26,924 nucleotides of DNA. Source: Lysobacterales bacterium CG02_land_8_20_14_3_00_62_12 (GTDB taxonomy: Bacteria > Pseudomonadota > Gammaproteobacteria > Xanthomonadales > Ahniellaceae). The notes beneath the pieces are model-generated. The model was not told where the DNA came from. It saw only the letters and a list, made by a program, of their open reading frames with translations, and ran no database searches. The stretch lies in contig PEUI01000257.1 of assembly GCA_002785585.1 (NCBI GenBank), positions 1 to 26,924 of the forward strand, written 5' to 3'. The position numbers and the translations under genes were made by a program. Below are positions 1 through 7,771 of this stretch, piece by piece (position 1 is the stretch's first letter; every line of letters begins with the position of its first letter).

Positions 1-95
1 TCCATCCGATTGCGATGGACGAAGGTCTGCGCTTTGCCATCCGCGAAGGTGGCCGTACCGTCGGCGCCGGCGTCGTTGCCAAGGTCATCAAGTAA
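1..95 (+). CDS. tuf: Elongation factor Tu, C-terminal end (partial)
   Basis: This is the last 30 codons of EF-Tu, cut by the window edge; the reading frame starts at base 3 and ends with TAA at 93-95. The visible tail contains MDEGLRFAIREGGRTVGAG and ends VVAKVIK, the conserved end of the third beta-barrel domain of EF-Tu, the GTPase that carries aminoacyl-tRNA to the ribosome. Its position just upstream of rpsJ is the usual proteobacterial fus-tuf-S10 arrangement. The rest of the gene lies outside the window. Confidence 0.95.
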   Translation, partial: HPIAMDEGLRFAIREGGRTVGAGVVAKVIK

Positions 96-114
96 TTACC
101 ACTCACGAGCGAAA

Positions 115-132
115 CCGGGTGTGCGCGCCCGG
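115..132 (+). other. Small hairpin in the tuf-rpsJ gap
   Basis: CCGGG (115-119) can pair with CCCGG (128-132) around an 8-base loop. The hairpin lies between the tuf stop and the rpsJ ribosome binding site and has no T-run after it, so it is not a classical terminator. The whole gap is only 59 bases, too short for the long L4-responsive leader known upstream of rpsJ in E. coli. Its function is unknown; it may only process or protect the mRNA. Confidence 0.3.
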
Positions 133-154
133 CTTACCGTTATAAGGAAAGACC

Positions 155-466
155 ATGGCAGAGCAGAGAATTCGAATTCGCCTCAAGGCTTACGATCATC
201 GTTTGATCGACAAGTCGGCGAGTGAAATTGTGGAAACCGCGAAGCGGACCGGGGCGCAAATCGTAGGCCCGATCCCGCTTCCTACCAAAATCGAGCGCTA
301 CACCATTCTGGTGTCGCCGCACGCTGACAAAAATGCGCGCGATCAGTATGAGACCCGCACCCACAAGCGCGTACTTGACATCGTTGACCCCAACGACAAA
401 ACCGTCGATGCGCTGATGAAGCTTGACCTCGCCGCCGGCGTGGATGTCCAGATCAAGTTGCACTGA
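155..466 (+). CDS. rpsJ: 30S ribosomal protein S10
   Basis: S10 is a 30S head protein and, as NusE, also a transcription antitermination factor. The product is 103 residues, the same length as in E. coli. It shows the conserved RIRLKAYDHRLID start, the SPHADKNARDQYETRTHKR core and the LAAGVDVQIKL end. The start is ATG at 155 with AGGA at 145-148, six bases upstream. It is the first gene of the S10 block and is followed after 19 bases by rplC. The order S10-L3-L4-L23-L2-S19-L22-S3-L16-L29-S17 is the standard S10 operon. Confidence 0.98.
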   Translation: MAEQRIRIRLKAYDHRLIDKSASEIVETAKRTGAQIVGPIPLPTKIERYTILVSPHADKNARDQYETRTHKRVLDIVDPNDKTVDALMKLDLAAGVDVQIKLH

Positions 467-485
467 AACGCCAGAGGACAAAGAA

Positions 486-1133
486 ATGAGTATCGGGATG
501 GTAGGCCGCAAGTGCGGCATGACGCGAGTGTTCACACAAGCCGGCGAGTCGATTCCGGTGACCTTGATCGATGCGTCACCCAATCGTATTACCCAGGTGA
601 AGACACTGGCGACGGACGGCTACAGCGCCGTGCAGATTACCGCTGGCAGCAAGCGTGCGGCGTTGATCAACAAACCGATGACCGGGCACTACGCCAAGGC
701 CAAGGTGGCAGCGGGTCGTGGTCTGTGGGAGTTTCGTGTTGCCGACGTCGAGATTGGCAACTACAGCGTCGGCGGCGAGTTGACCGCGGAGGCGCTGTTC
801 AGCGTCGGGCAGATCGTCGACGTGGCCGGCGTGAGCAAAGGCAAGGGCTTCCAGGGCGCGATCAAGCGGCACCATTTTTCGATGGGCGACGCGACCCACG
901 GCAACTCGTTGTCGCACCGTTCGCCCGGCTCGTTGGGCCAGCGGCAAACGCCCGGGCGGGTGTTCCCCGGCAAGAAGATGTCTGGACACATGGGTTCGGT
1001 CAATCGGACCGCGGTCAATTTGCAAGTGGTGCAAATCGACAGCGAGCGCCACTTGATCGCCATCAAGGGCGCGGTTCCGGGTGCGAGCGGCGAAAGCGTC
1101 GTCGTGCGGCCCGCAGCCAAGGCCAAAAAGTAA
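486..1133 (+). CDS. rplC: 50S ribosomal protein L3
   Basis: L3 is an early 50S assembly protein whose extension reaches towards the peptidyl transferase centre. The product is 215 residues (E. coli 209), beginning SIGMVGRKCGMTRVF after Met. The segment GQRQTPGRVFPGKKMSGHMG contains the conserved Gln that PrmB methylates in E. coli. I chose ATG at 486, with AGAGGA at 472-477, over the in-frame ATG at 423, because the upstream 21 residues lie over the rpsJ end and do not look like L3. It is followed closely by rplD. Confidence 0.97.
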   Translation: MSIGMVGRKCGMTRVFTQAGESIPVTLIDASPNRITQVKTLATDGYSAVQITAGSKRAALINKPMTGHYAKAKVAAGRGLWEFRVADVEIGNYSVGGELTAEALFSVGQIVDVAGVSKGKGFQGAIKRHHFSMGDATHGNSLSHRSPGSLGQRQTPGRVFPGKKMSGHMGSVNRTAVNLQVVQIDSERHLIAIKGAVPGASGESVVVRPAAKAKK

Positions 1134-1143
1134 GGAGATGGCC

Positions 1144-1746
1144 GTGCAACTCAATATCATTGACAGCAAACAACAGATCGAAGTAAACGCGGAGATCTTT
1201 GGTCGCGCGTTTGCACAAGACTTGGTTCATCAAGTCGTTACCGCCTATCGAAATGCGGGCCGTGCCGGTACCAAGGCGCAGAAGTCGCGTTCCGACATGT
1301 CTGGCACGACGAAGAAATTCAAGAAGCAAAAGGGTGGCGGTGCTCGCCACGGTGACTATCGCGCGCCCATCTTCATCGGCGGCTCGGTCACCTTTGCCGC
1401 CCGTCCGCGCTCGTTCGCGCAGAAAGTCAACCGCAAAATGTACCGGGCTTCGATCGCCACGATTTTGTCGGAACTGCTGCGCAAAGACCGCTTGAAGGTG
1501 GTTGAAAGTTTTGATGTGGACGCGCCCAAGACCAAGATTTTGGCGGCCAAGATGGAAGCACTGGCGACCGGACGCACGTTGATCGTTACCGAGAATGGTA
1601 GTGATCGATTGTTTCGTGCGGCGCGCAATCTGCCGTTTGTCGCCATCGTCGACGTTGCTGCCATGAGTCCGGTGGACCTGGTGGGTTGCGACCACGTATT
1701 GATGACGGTTGATTCGGTCAAGAAGATCGAGGAGTGGTTGGCATGA
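1144..1746 (+). CDS. rplD: 50S ribosomal protein L4
   Basis: L4 is a 50S assembly protein with a loop lining the exit tunnel; in E. coli it also autoregulates the S10 operon. The core KQKGGGARHG...APIF and VTFAARPRSFAQKVNRKMYR is typical, and the protein ends VKKIEEWLA as in xanthomonads. There are two candidate starts: ATG at 1138 directly abuts GGAG (1134-1137) with no spacing, whereas GTG at 1144 has six bases of spacing and gives 200 residues, close to the 201 of E. coli. I therefore place the start at GTG 1144; the ATG would only add two residues. Confidence 0.95.
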   Translation: MQLNIIDSKQQIEVNAEIFGRAFAQDLVHQVVTAYRNAGRAGTKAQKSRSDMSGTTKKFKKQKGGGARHGDYRAPIFIGGSVTFAARPRSFAQKVNRKMYRASIATILSELLRKDRLKVVESFDVDAPKTKILAAKMEALATGRTLIVTENGSDRLFRAARNLPFVAIVDVAAMSPVDLVGCDHVLMTVDSVKKIEEWLA

Positions 1747-2039
1747 GCAACGAACGTTTGCTACAGGTGCTGCGCGCACCGATCGTTTCCGAGAAAACCT
1801 CGCGGATTCAGGAAAAGTCCAATCAGTTCACTTTTGAAGTGACGCCGACCGCCACCAAGGCGGACGTGAAAAAAGCGGTTGAAGAACTGTTCAAGGTCAA
1901 TGTCACGGCGGTCAACGTCGTCAACACAAAAGGCAAGGCCAAGGCTTTCCGTGGGCGCATGGGCGTTCGCGGCGGTCAGCGCAAGGCTTACATCAGCTTG
2001 CGGGAAGGCCAATCCATCGATGTCATTGGCAAGCCCTAA
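1743..2039 (+). CDS. rplW: 50S ribosomal protein L23
   Basis: L23 lies at the ribosome tunnel exit and docks SRP and trigger factor. The product is 98 residues, starting SNERLLQVLRAPIVSEKT and containing the RGRMGVRGGQRKAYISL basic loop. The ATG at 1743 overlaps the rplD stop by four bases (ATGA), and GGAG at 1731-1734 sits eight bases upstream, so translation is coupled to L4. An in-frame GTG at 1734 is less likely because it falls on that ribosome binding site. Confidence 0.97.
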   Translation: MSNERLLQVLRAPIVSEKTSRIQEKSNQFTFEVTPTATKADVKKAVEELFKVNVTAVNVVNTKGKAKAFRGRMGVRGGQRKAYISLREGQSIDVIGKP

Positions 2040-2050
2040 GGAACCAGCAG

Positions 2051-2878
2051 ATGGCACTTATTACATTCAACCCGACCTCGCCGGGACGCCGCCAACTGGT
2101 GCGGGTGTCGACGCCTGGCTTGCACAAGGGCGGCCCACTGGCTGCGCTGGTCGAGTCACAGAGCAACACCGGTGGCCGCAACAACTACGGCCGTATCACC
2201 ACCCGTCACAAGGGCGGTGGTCATAAGCAGGCTTACCGCTTGATCGACTTCAAGCGCGACAAGGAAGGCATCGCCTGCCGTGTCGAGCGCATTGAATATG
2301 ACCCGAACCGCACCGCGCATATCGCCCTGGTTTGCTACGCCGATGGCGAGCGCCGCTACATCATCTCGCCGAAAGGGATGAAGGTTGGCGAGCAGCTGGT
2401 GGCTGGCCGGGAAGCGCCAATCAAGGTCGGCAACTCGCTACCGCTGCGCAACATTCCAATCGGTACCTCGGTCCATTGCATCGAAATGCGTCCCGGCAAG
2501 GGCGCGCAAATCGCCCGCAGCGCCGGCGCTTCGGCGCAGCTGATTGCTCGGGATCACGCCTATGCCACGCTGCGGCTACGTTCGGGTGAAATGCGCAAGG
2601 TGCCCAGCGATTGTCATGCAACTATTGGCGAAGTCGGCAACAACGAGCACAGCCTGCGCAAGATCGGCAAAGCCGGTGCCCAGCGTTGGCGCGGTATTCG
2701 GCCGACCGTTCGCGGCGCAGCGATGAACCCGGTCGATCACCCGCATGGTGGTGGTGAGGCGCGTGCCGGCCAGGGTAATCCACATCCGGTTTCGCCTTGG
2801 GGCACGCCAGCCAAGGGGTACAAAACCCGTAGTAACAAGCGCACTCAGCGCTTCATTGTTCGCGATCGCAGGGGTTGA
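2051..2878 (+). CDS. rplB: 50S ribosomal protein L2
   Basis: L2 is the largest conserved 50S protein, needed for subunit joining and peptidyl transfer. The product is 275 residues (E. coli 273). It shows the N-terminal TSPGRRQLVRV start, the NNYGRITTRHKGGGHKQAYR RNA-binding region and the near-invariant NPVDHPHGGGEAR segment with the His equivalent to E. coli His229. The start is ATG at 2051, 11 bases after the rplW stop, with AGGA overlapping that stop. The C-terminus ends KRTQRFIVRDRRG as usual. Confidence 0.98.
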   Translation: MALITFNPTSPGRRQLVRVSTPGLHKGGPLAALVESQSNTGGRNNYGRITTRHKGGGHKQAYRLIDFKRDKEGIACRVERIEYDPNRTAHIALVCYADGERRYIISPKGMKVGEQLVAGREAPIKVGNSLPLRNIPIGTSVHCIEMRPGKGAQIARSAGASAQLIARDHAYATLRLRSGEMRKVPSDCHATIGEVGNNEHSLRKIGKAGAQRWRGIRPTVRGAAMNPVDHPHGGGEARAGQGNPHPVSPWGTPAKGYKTRSNKRTQRFIVRDRRG

Positions 2879-2884
2879 TAGGTC

Positions 2885-3163
2885 ATGGCACGTTCATTAA
2901 AAAAAGGTCCGTTCATTGACCTGCATCTGCTCAAGAAAGTTGAAGCGGCGGCGGCCACGAACAGCAAGCGGCCGATCAAAACCTGGTCGCGTCGGTCAAT
3001 GATTTTTCCCGATATGGTTGGTATGACCATCGCCGTGCACAACGGCAAGGCCCACGTGCCGGTGTTGGTCAATGAGAACATGGTCGGCCACAAGCTCGGC
3101 GAGTTTGCCGCCACCCGGACCTTCAAAGGTCACGGCGGCGACAGAAAAGCCGTGGCGAAATAA
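2885..3163 (+). CDS. rpsS: 30S ribosomal protein S19
   Basis: S19 is a 30S head protein that contacts S13 and the A-site region. The product is 92 residues, the usual length, beginning ARSLKKGPFIDLHLLKKVE and containing RRSMIFPDMVGMTIAVHNGK and the GEFAATRTFKGHGGDRK end. The ATG at 2885 lies six bases after the rplB stop with only a short AGG upstream, so it probably relies on translational coupling to L2. Confidence 0.97.
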   Translation: MARSLKKGPFIDLHLLKKVEAAAATNSKRPIKTWSRRSMIFPDMVGMTIAVHNGKAHVPVLVNENMVGHKLGEFAATRTFKGHGGDRKAVAK

Positions 3164-3175
3164 GGAGAGCTGAAC

Positions 3176-3511
3176 ATGGAAACCAAAGCTGTTCTGCGCT
3201 CTGCGCGCATCTCGCCGGTAAAGGCCCGTCTGGTCGCTGATCAGGTACGTGGTCTGCCGGTCGGCCGCGCCACCACGCTGCTGACTTTTTCCAACAAAAA
3301 AGCAGCGACGTTGTTCAAGAAAGTGCTGTTGTCGGCGATCGCCAATGCCGAAAACAACGATGGCGCTGATGTGGATGAATTGAAAGTGGCTCGGGTCTTC
3401 GTTGACGAAGGTCCGGTCCTGAAGCGCATGCATGCCCGGGCCAAAGGCCGCGGCTCCCAAATCATCAAGCGCACCAGCCACATCACTGTGGTTGTTGGCT
3501 CCGGCAAGTAA
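3176..3511 (+). CDS. rplV: 50S ribosomal protein L22
   Basis: L22 binds 23S rRNA domains and its beta-hairpin lines the exit tunnel, a site where macrolide resistance changes occur in other bacteria. The product is 111 residues, beginning METKAVLRSARISPVKARL and including SAIANAENNDGADVDELKV and the hairpin region KRMHARAKGRGSQIIKRTSH. The wild-type-like hairpin is intact. ATG at 3176 is preceded by a good AAGGAG. Confidence 0.97.
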   Translation: METKAVLRSARISPVKARLVADQVRGLPVGRATTLLTFSNKKAATLFKKVLLSAIANAENNDGADVDELKVARVFVDEGPVLKRMHARAKGRGSQIIKRTSHITVVVGSGK

Positions 3512-3523
3512 GCGAGGACGACG

Positions 3524-4288
3524 ATGGGTCATAAAGTTCATCCCACGGGTATCCGCCTTGGCATTTCCAAGGACTGGAACTCGAAGTGGTTTGCCAACAA
3601 GCGTGAGTACGCCCAGTACCTGACGGCGGACCTGCGGGTACGCGAGCTGTTGCGCGAAAAGCTGGCTGCGGCCGGCGTTTCCCGCATCCAGATCGAACGC
3701 CCGGCGAAGAATGCCCGCATTACCATCCACTCGGCGCGGCCGGGGGTGGTGATCGGCAAGAAGGGCGAAGATATCGAAAAGCTGCGCAACTCGGTGTCGT
3801 CACTGATGGGGGTTCCGGCGCACATCAATGTGGTGGAAGTGCGCAAGCCGGAACTGGACGCACAGCTGGTTGCCGAGTCGATTGCGCAGCAACTCGAGCG
3901 CCGCATCATGTTCCGGCGAGCGATGAAGCGTTCGGTTGGCAACGCCATGCGGCTGGGTGCCTTGGGGATCAAAATCAATGTCGGTGGGCGTTTGAACGGC
4001 GCCGAGATCGCACGTTCGGAGTGGTATCGCGAAGGTCGCGTACCGCTGCATACGCTGCGGGCAGATATTGACTACGGTTTTGCCGAAGCCAAAACCACCT
4101 ACGGCATCATCGGCATCAAGACCTGGATCTACAAGGGCGACATTTTCGATTTATCCGCAGCGACTGCGGCCGAAGCTGCCGCTGAAAGTAACGAACGTCC
4201 GTCCGGACGGAGTGATCGCGGTGATCGCAACGAGCGTGGGCCACGCCCCGATCGCGGCGCGCGCGAACGTCCAGGCAAGGGAGCTTAA
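3524..4288 (+). CDS. rpsC: 30S ribosomal protein S3 with long C-terminal tail
   Basis: S3 lines the mRNA entry channel of the 30S subunit and has helicase activity together with S4 and S5. The product is 254 residues, against 233 in E. coli. The N-terminal MGHKVHPTGIRLGISKDWNSKW and the KH-type motif VVIGKKGEDIEKLR are clear, as is the C-domain GRLNGAEIARSEWYREGRVPL. From about residue 210 an Ala/Glu stretch and then an Arg/Gly/Asp/Glu-rich low-complexity tail follow, likely disordered. ATG at 3524 follows GAGGA. The next gene starts three bases after the stop. Confidence 0.97.
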   Translation: MGHKVHPTGIRLGISKDWNSKWFANKREYAQYLTADLRVRELLREKLAAAGVSRIQIERPAKNARITIHSARPGVVIGKKGEDIEKLRNSVSSLMGVPAHINVVEVRKPELDAQLVAESIAQQLERRIMFRRAMKRSVGNAMRLGALGIKINVGGRLNGAEIARSEWYREGRVPLHTLRADIDYGFAEAKTTYGIIGIKTWIYKGDIFDLSAATAAEAAAESNERPSGRSDRGDRNERGPRPDRGARERPGKGA

Positions 4289-4291
4289 GTC

Positions 4292-4705
4292 ATGTTGCAA
4301 CCTTCGCGTACCAAATTTCGCAAGATGCACAAAGGCCGCAATCGCGGCGTCAGCCAAAACGGTGTTTCGGTCAGTTTCGGCGATTACGGTCTCAAGGCCA
4401 CCACCCATGGCCATTTGACGGCACGCCAGATCGAAGCCGGACGGCGTTCGATTTCGCGCTTCGTCAAGCGCGGCGGCAAGTTGTGGATCCGGATTTTTCC
4501 CGACAAGCCGATTACCAAGAAGCCCGTTGAAGTGCGCATGGGTAGCGGCAAGGGCAGCGTCGAGTTTTGGGTCGCCGTGATTGCGCCCGGCAGAGTGCTC
4601 TATGAAATTGAAGGCGTGCCAGAAGCATCGGCGCGCGAAGCGTTTCGACTCGCCGCGGCCAAACTGTCGGTGCAGACCACCTTTGTGACTCGAACGGTGC
4701 GCTAA
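4292..4705 (+). CDS. rplP: 50S ribosomal protein L16
   Basis: L16 sits near the A site of the 50S subunit and is needed for late assembly. The product is 137 residues, starting MLQPSRTKFRKMHKGRNRG. The segment KPVEVRMGSGKG holds the Arg equivalent to E. coli Arg81, which the oxygenase YcfD/RoxA hydroxylates. The start lies three bases after the S3 stop with GGGAG upstream. The stop codon shares one base with the rpmC start (TAATG). Confidence 0.97.
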   Translation: MLQPSRTKFRKMHKGRNRGVSQNGVSVSFGDYGLKATTHGHLTARQIEAGRRSISRFVKRGGKLWIRIFPDKPITKKPVEVRMGSGKGSVEFWVAVIAPGRVLYEIEGVPEASAREAFRLAAAKLSVQTTFVTRTVR

Positions 4706-4890
4706 TGGATATCAAAGAGCTCAGCAATAAATCGATCGCCGATCTGGACAAACACGTCCTTGATTTGCGCACGGAGCAATTCAACCTGCGTATGCAGCGC
4801 GGCTCGGGTCAGTTGACGCAAACTCACCAGATCCGCAACGTGCGCAAGGAAATCGCCCGCACCAAGATGGTGTTGGGTCAGAAGAAGTAA
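4705..4890 (+). CDS. rpmC: 50S ribosomal protein L29
   Basis: L29 is a small alpha-helical protein near the tunnel exit, next to L23. The product is 61 residues: MDIKELSNKSIADLDKHVLDL, then FNLRMQRGSGQL and NVRKEIARTKMVL, typical of the family. The ATG overlaps the last base of the L16 stop (TAATG) and there is no separate strong ribosome binding site, so translation is probably by reinitiation. Confidence 0.96.
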   Translation: MDIKELSNKSIADLDKHVLDLRTEQFNLRMQRGSGQLTQTHQIRNVRKEIARTKMVLGQKK

Positions 4891-4901
4891 GGATTGAGGC
4901 C

Positions 4902-5162
4902 ATGACAGAAACCACAAAAACGCAACGCGCGATCGAAGGTCGCGTGGTGAGCAACAAGATGACGCAGACCGTCACCGTATTGCTTGAGCGGCAGATTCAG
5001 CATGGCCTCTACGGCAAGTTGCTGCGTCGCTCGACCAAGGTGCACGCCCACGATGAGACCAGTCAGTGCAAAGAGGGCGACCTGGTCCGACTGGTCGAAT
5101 GCGCGCCGGTGTCGAAGACCAAGAACTGGCGTGTCGTCGAAGTCATCTCGCGCGCCGGCTGA
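4902..5162 (+). CDS. rpsQ: 30S ribosomal protein S17
   Basis: S17 is a primary-binding 30S protein with an OB fold. The product is 86 residues: RAIEGRVVSNKMTQTVTVLLERQIQH, KVHAHDETSQCKEGDLVRLVECAPVSKTKNWRVVEV in separate conserved strands, as expected. The start is ATG at 4902 preceded by GAGG. It is the last gene of the S10 block before the spc block begins at rplN, with only 19 bases between them and no visible terminator or promoter. Confidence 0.97.
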   Translation: MTETTKTQRAIEGRVVSNKMTQTVTVLLERQIQHGLYGKLLRRSTKVHAHDETSQCKEGDLVRLVECAPVSKTKNWRVVEVISRAG

Positions 5163-5181
5163 AGCTTAAGGAGAACGTAAC

Positions 5182-5550
5182 ATGATCCAAATGCTAAGCC
5201 ACCTCGACGCCGCAGATAATAGTGGCGCCCGCGAGTTGATGTGCATCAAGGTACTGGGTGGTTCCAAGCGTCGCTATGCGGGAATTGGCGACGTGATCAA
5301 GGTCTCGATCAAGGAAGCCATTCCCCGTGGCAAGGTCAAAAAAGGCGAAGTCTATGACGCCGTCGTGGTGCGCACCCGCAAGGGCGTGCGGCGCCCGGAC
5401 GGGTCGCTGATTCGCTTCGATGGCAATGCCGCCGTGCTGTTAAACACCAAGCTTGAGCCGATCGGTACGCGCATCTTTGGACCGGTCACGCGTGAGCTGC
5501 GCAGTGAGCGATTCATGAAGATCGTGTCGCTGGCGCCGGAAGTGCTGTAA
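5182..5550 (+). CDS. rplN: 50S ribosomal protein L14
   Basis: L14 is a 50S interface protein that contacts 16S rRNA helix 14 and binds the silencing factor RsfS. The product is 122 residues, the common length, beginning MIQMLSHLDAADNSGARE and ending ERFMKIVSLAPEVL. The sequence is very close to the xanthomonad L14 as I remember it. A strong TAAGGAG lies upstream of ATG 5182. First gene of the spc block. Confidence 0.98.
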   Translation: MIQMLSHLDAADNSGARELMCIKVLGGSKRRYAGIGDVIKVSIKEAIPRGKVKKGEVYDAVVVRTRKGVRRPDGSLIRFDGNAAVLLNTKLEPIGTRIFGPVTRELRSERFMKIVSLAPEVL

Positions 5551-5563
5551 GGAGCGAACGACC

Positions 5564-5878
5564 ATGAAACGTATCAAGAAAGGCGATCAGGTGATCCTGA
5601 ACACGGGCAAGGATAAGGGCAAGACCGGTCAGGTAATGAGCGTGTCGGACGCCGGTATCTTCGTGCAAGGTTTGAACTTGATCAAACGCCATACCAAGCC
5701 GAATCCGCAAGCCAACCAACCCGGCGGGATCGTCGAGCGCGAGGCACGGATCCACCCGTCCAATGTGATGTTGTTGAACTCCGCCACCGGAAAGGGCGAA
5801 CGCGTCGGTTGCAAGACGCTGGAAGACGGCCGCAAGGTCCGGGTCTTCCGCAAGTCCGGTGAAGTCGTTGATGCTTGA
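5564..5878 (+). CDS. rplX: 50S ribosomal protein L24
   Basis: L24 initiates 50S assembly by binding the 5' end of 23S rRNA. The product is 104 residues with the KOW motif early on (IKKGDQVILNTGKDKGKTG) and the GGIVEREARIHPSNVMLLN segment. ATG at 5564 is preceded by AAGGAG. It is followed within 11 bases by rplE. In E. coli, S8 represses the spc operon by binding mRNA at this junction; I cannot recognise an S8 site here by eye. Confidence 0.97.
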   Translation: MKRIKKGDQVILNTGKDKGKTGQVMSVSDAGIFVQGLNLIKRHTKPNPQANQPGGIVEREARIHPSNVMLLNSATGKGERVGCKTLEDGRKVRVFRKSGEVVDA

Positions 5879-5889
5879 GGCAGATGAAT

Positions 5890-6432
5890 ATGACCACCCG
5901 GTTTGAAAAACACTACAAAGACGTTGTTGTCGCCAAGCTCACCGAGCGCTTCGGCTACAAGAACCCGATGCAAGTTCCTCGCTTCACCAAGGTCACGCTC
6001 AATATGGGCGTGGGCGAGGCCGCAGCGAACAAGAAAGTGCTCGAGCATGCCATCGACGATATGACCAAGATCGCCGGGCAGAAGGCGATCGCGACCAACG
6101 CGCGGGTTTCCGTCGCGACCTTCAAGATTCGCGATGGCTGGCCGATTGGCTGCAAAGTCACGTTGCGGCGCAAGCAGATGTTCGAGTTTCTGGACCGACT
6201 GATCACCATCGCCTTGCCGCGGGTGCGTGACTTCCGCGGTATCAGTGGTCGTTCCTTCGATGGCCGTGGCAACTACAACTTCGGCATCAAGGAACAGATC
6301 GTTTTTCCGGAGATCAATTTCGATGCCATCGATGCGCTGCGTGGCATGGATATCGCCATCACCACGACCGCGAAAACCGATGCTGAGGCCAAGGCCTTGC
6401 TCGAAGGCTTCCGCTTTCCTTTCCGCAACTGA
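5890..6432 (+). CDS. rplE: 50S ribosomal protein L5
   Basis: L5 binds 5S rRNA in the central protuberance and contacts P-site tRNA. The product is 180 residues: the TTRFEKHYK start, VTLNMGVGEAAANKK, GRSFDGRGNYNFGIKEQIVFPEI and the FPFRN end are all diagnostic. Possible starts are ATG at 5884 (three bases after GAGG) and ATG at 5890 (nine bases). I chose 5890 because its spacing is better and its N-terminus matches the family. Confidence 0.97.
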   Translation: MTTRFEKHYKDVVVAKLTERFGYKNPMQVPRFTKVTLNMGVGEAAANKKVLEHAIDDMTKIAGQKAIATNARVSVATFKIRDGWPIGCKVTLRRKQMFEFLDRLITIALPRVRDFRGISGRSFDGRGNYNFGIKEQIVFPEINFDAIDALRGMDIAITTTAKTDAEAKALLEGFRFPFRN

Positions 6433-6449
6433 CCGAGAACCTATTCCTC

Positions 6450-6755
6450 ATGGCCAAGACTTCGATGGTAAATCGCGACCTCAAGCGCGCGAAGACCGTT
6501 AAGAAATATGCTGCCAAGCGCGCTGAACTCAAGCGCAAAGTGGTCGATCCCAAGCTCTCGTACGACGAGCGCATGGCAGCACAGACCGGCTTGCAAAAAC
6601 TGCCGCGTGACGCCAGTCCCAGTCGCATGCGTAATCGCTGTGCGCTCACTGGTCGGCCGCGTGGTGTCTACAGCAAGTTTGGACTTGGCCGCAACAAGCT
6701 TCGCGAAGCCACCATGCGTGGTGATGTACCTGGCTTGCGCAAGGCCAGTTGGTAA
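6450..6755 (+). CDS. rpsN: 30S ribosomal protein S14 (zinc-free form)
   Basis: S14 is a 30S head protein near the A and P sites. The product is 101 residues, the long form; the CXXC pairs of the short zinc-binding form are absent (the only Cys is in RNRCALTGRPRG). It begins MAKTSMVNRDLKRAKTVKKY and ends MRGDVPGLRKASW. The ribosome binding site before ATG 6450 is weak, with no clear GGAG. A 51-base gap containing a strong GGAG follows before rpsH. Confidence 0.97.
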   Translation: MAKTSMVNRDLKRAKTVKKYAAKRAELKRKVVDPKLSYDERMAAQTGLQKLPRDASPSRMRNRCALTGRPRGVYSKFGLGRNKLREATMRGDVPGLRKASW

Positions 6756-6806
6756 TTTTCTTTTCCCCGTGCCGGATATCGGTGCACTCTAAAAGGAGTA
6801 ATCCCA

Positions 6807-7202
6807 ATGAGCATGACTGATCCTATCGCTGACATGTTTACCCGCATTCGCAATGCCCAGGCTGTAGGCAAAGTGTCGGTAAAGATGGGAGCGTCCAAGG
6901 TCAAATTCGCCCTCGCCAATGTCTTGAAGGCCGAGGGCTATGTCAATGACGTCGCCGTGCGCGACGTCGATGGCAAGCAAGAGCTCGAAATTGCGCTGCG
7001 TTACTACCAGGGCAAACCGGCCATTGCGCGCCTTCAGCGCGTCAGCCGTCCTGGCTTGCGCGCCTATCGTGGCAAGGATGCACTGCCGAAAGTACTCGGT
7101 GGTCTCGGCGTCTCGATCATCTCCACTTCATCAGGCATCATGACCGACGCGCAGGCCCGTTCCCAGGGTCTGGGTGGCGAAGTCATCGGTCTGGTCGCTT
7201 AA
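6807..7202 (+). CDS. rpsH: 30S ribosomal protein S8
   Basis: S8 binds the central domain of 16S rRNA and, in E. coli, represses translation of the spc operon. The product is 131 residues with TDPIADMFTRIRNAQ near the start and the C-terminal GVSIISTSSGIMTD...GGEVIGLVA RNA-binding part. ATG at 6807 follows AAAAGGAG with good spacing; a second ATG two codons downstream is a possible alternative. Confidence 0.97.
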   Translation: MSMTDPIADMFTRIRNAQAVGKVSVKMGASKVKFALANVLKAEGYVNDVAVRDVDGKQELEIALRYYQGKPAIARLQRVSRPGLRAYRGKDALPKVLGGLGVSIISTSSGIMTDAQARSQGLGGEVIGLVA

Positions 7203-7211
7203 GGATCTGCC

Positions 7212-7736
7212 ATGTCCAGAGTCGCGAAACGTCCGATCACCGTGCCCAAGGGCGTCGACTGCGTCGTCGACGTGGGTAGCATTTCAGTCAAGGGTCCGAA
7301 GGGCTCGCTGCAGGCTGTGGTGCCCAGTAGTGTCAGTGTCAAACTCGAAAACGGCGTGATTACGCTGGCCCCCACCGGAGAGAGTTCGGCGATGGCCGGC
7401 ACCATGCGCGCTTTGATCGCCAACATGGTCGAGGGAGTCACCGTCGGCTATCAGCGCAAGCTTGAGTTGGTTGGCGTCGGTTACCGCGCCACGATGGCGG
7501 GCAAAGATCTCAATCTCACGCTCGGTTTCTCCCATCCGGTGTTGTTCAAGGCGCCGGCGGGGGTGACCCTGGAAGCGCCGACGCAAACCGAAGTGCTGAT
7601 CAAGGGCGCAGACAAGCAACAGGTGGGTCAGGCGGCTGCTAAAATTCGCGCCTTCCGTTCGCCTGAGCCATACAAAGGTAAGGGGGTCCGCTATGCGGGC
7701 GAGAAGATCACACTGAAAGAAGCCAAGAAGGCTTAA
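7212..7736 (+). CDS. rplF: 50S ribosomal protein L6
   Basis: L6 lies near the factor-binding site of the 50S subunit. The product is 174 residues: SRVAKRPITVPKGVDC at the start, MRALIANMVEGVTVGYQRKLELVGVGYRA in the middle, and the C-terminal PEPYKGKGVRYAGEKI signature, which is diagnostic. ATG at 7212 follows TAAGGA of the rpsH stop region. It is followed by a 35-base gap and rplR. Confidence 0.97.
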   Translation: MSRVAKRPITVPKGVDCVVDVGSISVKGPKGSLQAVVPSSVSVKLENGVITLAPTGESSAMAGTMRALIANMVEGVTVGYQRKLELVGVGYRATMAGKDLNLTLGFSHPVLFKAPAGVTLEAPTQTEVLIKGADKQQVGQAAAKIRAFRSPEPYKGKGVRYAGEKITLKEAKKA

Positions 7737-7771
7737 GTCCAGCCTCGGTAATGGCCTATTTAGGAATCAAC

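Noticed and set aside
5879..5889. S8 repressor site at the rplX-rplE junction as in E. coli
   Set aside because: The gap is 11 bases and I could not find the S8-binding helix by eye; a covariance search would be needed.
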